Shown: in pieces, positions 61,080-64,000 of the stretch
Layout: each line of letters begins with the position of its first letter
Numbering within the stretch: position 1 is the stretch's first letter
From: Empedobacter falsenii
GTDB taxonomy: Bacteria > Bacteroidota > Bacteroidia > Flavobacteriales > Weeksellaceae
NCBI RefSeq assembly: GCF_019308355.1
Contig: NZ_JAAGKM010000001.1
Span: 1 to 64,000, forward strand
Length of the DNA: 64,000 bases
Reading direction: 5' to 3'
The notes under the pieces: model-generated
Seen by the model: the letters and a program-made list of their open reading frames with translations, nothing else
What the model was told of the DNA's origin: nothing
Database searches by the model: none
Position numbers and translations under genes: made by a program

Positions 61080-62117
61080 TTACAAATCAAACAAATCAGT
61101 TTGAGGTGAATTTTCGCCACGATATTTTACCCCAATATGCTTGTATGCTTTTTCTGTTGCAATACGTCCACGCGCAGTGCGCATCAAATAACCTTCTTGA
61201 ATCAAATACGGTTCATAAACTTCTTCCAACGTTCCGCCATTTTCTCCAACTGCTGTTGCCAAAGTTGTAATTCCGACTGGACCTCCTTTAAATTTTTCTA
61301 TGATCGTTGATAAAATTCGGTTATCCATTTCATCTAAACCATTATCATCAACTTTCAAGGCTTTTAGAGAAAATTCAGCAATTGATAAATCAATTTTTCC
61401 ATTTCCTTTAATTTGTGCAAAATCTCGAGTCCTTCTCAATAAAGCATTTGCTATACGAGGTGTTCCACGACTACGACCTGCAATTTCTATTGCTGCTCTT
61501 TCGTCAATTGGTGTATCTAAAATACGAGAAGAACGTTCAACAATCGAACTTAATAATTCTACATTATAATATTCGAAACGGAAATTAATTCCAAAACGGG
61601 CACGAAGAGGCGCAGTTAATAAACCAGAACGTGTTGTTGCGCCAATTAATGTAAAAGGATTCAAACCAATTTGAACCGAACGTGCATTTGGTCCAGACTC
61701 GATCATAATATCAATCTTAAAATCTTCCATTGCCGAATACAAATATTCTTCGATAACGGGAGACATACGATGAATTTCATCAATAAAAAGCACATCATTT
61801 TCTTCCAAATTCGTTAACAAACCAGCTAAATCACTTGGTTTATCGAGAACTGGTCCAGAAGTAATTTTAATTCCAACACCTAATTCATTTGCAATAATAT
61901 TTGCCAATGTCGTTTTTCCCAAACCTGGAGGTCCATGCAACAAAACATGATCCAACGCTTCGCCTCGAAGTTTAGACGCCTTTACGAAAACTTCTAGATT
62001 CTCGAGAATATGCGCTTGTCCAACAAAATCATCAAAACTTTGCGGACGAACAGTATTTTCGTGATTTAGATCGTCGTCTGGATAAAATTCTTTATCAGGA
62101 TTTAATAAATCTGACAT
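61080..62117 (-). CDS. ruvB: Holliday junction branch migration helicase RuvB
   Basis: 345 residues. Motor of the RuvABC complex. Walker [16 protein letters not shown] (about 65-79), Walker [12 protein letters not shown] (about 112), sensor 1 [18 protein letters not shown] (about 159-176), arginine finger in the same segment, and the C-terminal winged-helix part [10 protein letters not shown]. It stands alone, divergent from hemH. Confidence 0.97.
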   Translation of the reverse strand: MSDLLNPDKEFYPDDDLNHENTVRPQSFDDFVGQAHILENLEVFVKASKLRGEALDHVLLHGPPGLGKTTLANIIANELGVGIKITSGPVLDKPSDLAGLLTNLEENDVLFIDEIHRMSPVIEEYLYSAMEDFKIDIMIESGPNARSVQIGLNPFTLIGATTRSGLLTAPLRARFGINFRFEYYNVELLSSIVERSSRILDTPIDERAAIEIAGRSRGTPRIANALLRRTRDFAQIKGNGKIDLSIAEFSLKALKVDDNGLDEMDNRILSTIIEKFKGGPVGITTLATAVGENGGTLEEVYEPYLIQEGYLMRTARGRIATEKAYKHIGVKYRGENSPQTDLFDL

Positions 62118-62225
62118 AAAATGATGATATAAATTATAATGATGATATTACGAAGGACAAATTAAATTATCCTCCGTACTTTTACACCTACAAAGAACGC
62201 AATATTTTTTTAGATAAAAAGAATT

Positions 62226-63209
62226 ATGAGCAAAGGAATATTATTAGTGAATTTAGGTTCGCCCGATTCTACCAATGTTGAAGACGTAAGAACTTATTTA
62301 CGCGAATTTTTAATGGATAAGAAAGTTTTGGATTCTCCTTGGATTATTCGTAAAACTGTTGTTGAATTATTTATTTTACCAAAAAGACCTGAAAAATCTG
62401 CTGAAGCTTACCGAAAAATTTGGACAAAAGAAGGTTCTCCTTTGATTGTTTACTCTAAAATTTTGAGAGATATGGTACAAAAACAAATGGATATTCCAGT
62501 TGTTTTGGCAATGCGTTACAAAAATCCTTCAATAGAAGCTGGTTTACAAGAGCTTTATGACAAAGGAGTTCGCGACATTTTGGTTGTTCCTTTATACCCT
62601 CAATACACAATGTCTTCTACAGAAACTGTTGCGGATAAAGTGCTTGAAATTCAGAAAAAAAGTTACAAAGACACTAAGATTAATTTCTTGAAAGCTTTTT
62701 ACAATCATCCAGATTATATCAAGGTTTTAGGAGATTCTATCAAAGAAAAATTACCTGAGAATTTTGATAAATTATTGTTTTCTTATCACGGAATTCCAGA
62801 ACGTCACGATAATAAAGCACTTCGTGCTGCAAAAGCGAGCAAATTACCTATTGAAACTTATCGTAATCAATGTTTTGAAACAACACGTTTGGTAACCGAA
62901 TACTTGCAATTACCAGAAGATAAATATACCACTTCTTTTCAGTCTCGTTTAGGTCGTGACCCTTGGATTAAACCTTATACAGACCACATGTTAGAAGAAT
63001 TTCCTGCACAAGGCGTTAAGAATTTAGCGGTTTGCACCCCTGCCTTTGTTTCGGATTGTTTGGAGACTTTGGAAGAAATTTCGATGGAAGGACAAGAAGA
63101 ATTCTTAAAAGCTGGTGGTAAGCAATTTACATACATCCCTTGTTTGAATGATCGTCAAGATTGGGTGGATACATTAGTGAAATGGTTGAAAGGTTGGCAA
63201 AATAATTAA
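62226..63209 (+). CDS. hemH: Ferrochelatase
   Basis: 327 residues. It inserts iron into protoporphyrin at the end of heme synthesis. LLVNLGSPDSTNVEDVRTYL at the start, VPLYPQYTMSSTETVADKV, the catalytic-His segment FSYHGIPERHDN (about 188-199), FQSRLGRDPWIKPYT and CTPAFVSDCLETLEEI with a conserved Glu are all present. It is apart from the hemA-C-D-E group by 7 kb. A hairpin terminator follows. Confidence 0.96.
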   Translation: MSKGILLVNLGSPDSTNVEDVRTYLREFLMDKKVLDSPWIIRKTVVELFILPKRPEKSAEAYRKIWTKEGSPLIVYSKILRDMVQKQMDIPVVLAMRYKNPSIEAGLQELYDKGVRDILVVPLYPQYTMSSTETVADKVLEIQKKSYKDTKINFLKAFYNHPDYIKVLGDSIKEKLPENFDKLLFSYHGIPERHDNKALRAAKASKLPIETYRNQCFETTRLVTEYLQLPEDKYTTSFQSRLGRDPWIKPYTDHMLEEFPAQGVKNLAVCTPAFVSDCLETLEEISMEGQEEFLKAGGKQFTYIPCLNDRQDWVDTLVKWLKGWQNN

Positions 63210-63240
63210 GAAAGGTTTTTAGCCTTACAAAATAAATTAG

Positions 63241-63288
63241 ATATCTTTGTTTGGAATTTTTCAATTTTAAACAAAGATATTTTTTTTA
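63241..63288 (+). terminator. Terminator after hemH
   Basis: A 12-bp stem, ATATCTTTGTTT with AAACAAAGATAT, then eight T. It ends 3 bp before the next ATG. Confidence 0.82.
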
Positions 63289-63290
63289 AA

Positions 63291-64000
63291 ATGAGACTAA
63301 TTTTCTCAATTATATTTTTAGTCCTATCACTTTTTAGTTCGGCTCAATTTTTAGATACTAGTGGAAATCTAATTATTGATGGTCGAAAATATCTGAAATC
63401 CAAAGTGGATACTACAGGACGAAAATCGGGTTGGGAAATTTATGGTGCAAATACTTTAACCGTTAATCAAAATACCTTTTCCAATTGGATGGCAGGTGGT
63501 GAAAATTCGGTTTCACTAAATGCTAAAGCTGATTACGAATTTAATTTCCGAAAAAAGAAACACTTTTGGGACAATCGTTTTATTTTTGAATATGGTTTTT
63601 TAGACAATAAAACCAATGGAACGCGTAAAACTGCTGACAATCTAAATATCACAACTTCTTATGGATATTTGATAAAAGAAAAGTGGTACCTAACCTCATC
63701 ACTTAATATTCGTTCACAGTTTTCTACAGGTTACAATTACGGAACAACTCCAAAAACAAAACTATCAAACTTATTTGCGCCTGCATATGTAACAATTGGG
63801 GTCGGTGCGAATTATACGCCAAATTCTAATTTTTCTGTCAGTTTTCAACCTTTAACATCAAGAACAACAATTGTAGCAGACAAAGATTTGCAAAAGAAAG
63901 GAACTTATGGTTTACGAAACGATGGAGATACGTTTCTTTTTGAAGTTGGAGCATATTTAGGTGGTCGATACAAAATGAAACTTTTTGATAACGTAACCTA
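63291..64000 (+). CDS. DUF3078 domain-containing outer-membrane protein, cut by the window end
   Basis: 236 codons are visible and the frame is open at 64000. The signal peptide (MRLIFSIIFLVLSLFSSAQ) is followed by the DUF3078 pattern: TLTVNQNTFSNWMAGGENSV (about 55-74) and repeated barrel strands (NAKADYEFNFRKKKHFWDNR, then FIFEYGFLDNKTNG). The family is an outer-membrane beta barrel of unknown role in Bacteroidota. It sits directly after the hemH terminator, so it needs its own promoter, which I do not see in the very short gap. Confidence 0.88.
   Translation, partial: MRLIFSIIFLVLSLFSSAQFLDTSGNLIIDGRKYLKSKVDTTGRKSGWEIYGANTLTVNQNTFSNWMAGGENSVSLNAKADYEFNFRKKKHFWDNRFIFEYGFLDNKTNGTRKTADNLNITTSYGYLIKEKWYLTSSLNIRSQFSTGYNYGTTPKTKLSNLFAPAYVTIGVGANYTPNSNFSVSFQPLTSRTTIVADKDLQKKGTYGLRNDGDTFLFEVGAYLGGRYKMKLFDNVT

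Overview
The window comes from an AT-rich member of the Flavobacteriales (Bacteroidota). Three things show this. Many promoters have the Bacteroidota form, with a -33 TTTG and a -7 TAnnTTTG. Proteins of the type IX secretion system (T9SS) and gliding family are present: PorT, T9SS type A and type B cargo domains, and DUF3078 and DUF6268 outer-membrane proteins. Lineage-typical genes are also present, including 30S protein THX, bacillithiol synthesis (bshA), lipoprotein-rich gene content and LytS/LytTR regulators. A Weeksellaceae-type genome (Empedobacter or Chryseobacterium relatives) fits best, but this is inference and no rRNA gene is present. Coding density is high, with mostly one strong hairpin terminator between gene groups.

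Layout. 0-4.2 kb: bshA and a NagZ-AmiE-type peptidoglycan-recycling gene that is split by a one-base frame change at a run of nine A. 4.3-12 kb: TerC, the SbcC/SbcD nuclease with a tiny coupled basic ORF, THX, and exported proteins. 12.2-19.5 kb: lptB, a cystathionine beta-synthase-type gene, an FtsX-like permease, NamZ (DUF1343), small exported proteins and a NUDIX hydrolase. 20-28 kb: a T9SS type B surface protein, a gene with an in-frame TGA, typA, and a LytS/LytTR pair divergent from an outer-membrane protein gene. 28.0-28.7 kb: five identical tRNA-Lys(UUU) genes. 29-34 kb: aroK, an S4-domain protein, lipoproteins, pncB and an aminopeptidase P. 34.0-35.7 kb: a probable small RNA and the rpsF-rpsR-rplI operon. 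35.7-38.5 kb: a second LytS/LytTR pair divergent from a DUF5694 gene.

38.6-44.2 kb: aroC, a FabH-like synthase, menG, porT and an acyl-CoA dehydrogenase. 44.3-48.7 kb: a FAH-family hydrolase, rplM-rpsI, rpsB, tsf and a protein that is little more than a T9SS sorting domain. 48.7-51.6 kb: a lipoprotein superoxide dismutase and an IS3-family element that has cut a gene in two. 51.6-56.5 kb: hemE-hemD-hemC-hemA and a divergent AraC regulator. 56.6-64 kb: a T9SS-exported endonuclease I, a decaying family of small exported paralogues, queG, ruvB, hemH and the start of a DUF3078 protein.

How the genes work together. HemA, HemC, HemD and HemE take glutamyl-tRNA to uroporphyrinogen/coproporphyrinogen, and HemH inserts iron at the end. 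NamZ plus the NagZ/AmiE gene would digest peptidoglycan fragments to GlcNAc, MurNAc and peptide. PorT helps build the T9SS that exports the CTD-bearing proteins seen here. Two LytS/LytTR modules each face an exported-protein gene, and each intergenic region has a pair of direct repeats exactly 21 bp apart, a spacing that suits LytTR binding.

The strongest candidate for something undescribed is a short minus-strand transcript at about 34,073-34,154. It has its own promoter, a 5' hairpin, an unpaired GGTT-repeat stretch and a terminator, and lies in the 338-bp gap between the aminopeptidase gene and rpsF. The 334-bp gap before rplM holds a terminator, two promoters and a possible folded leader. 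The 298-bp gap before 28,976 holds two back-to-back promoters.
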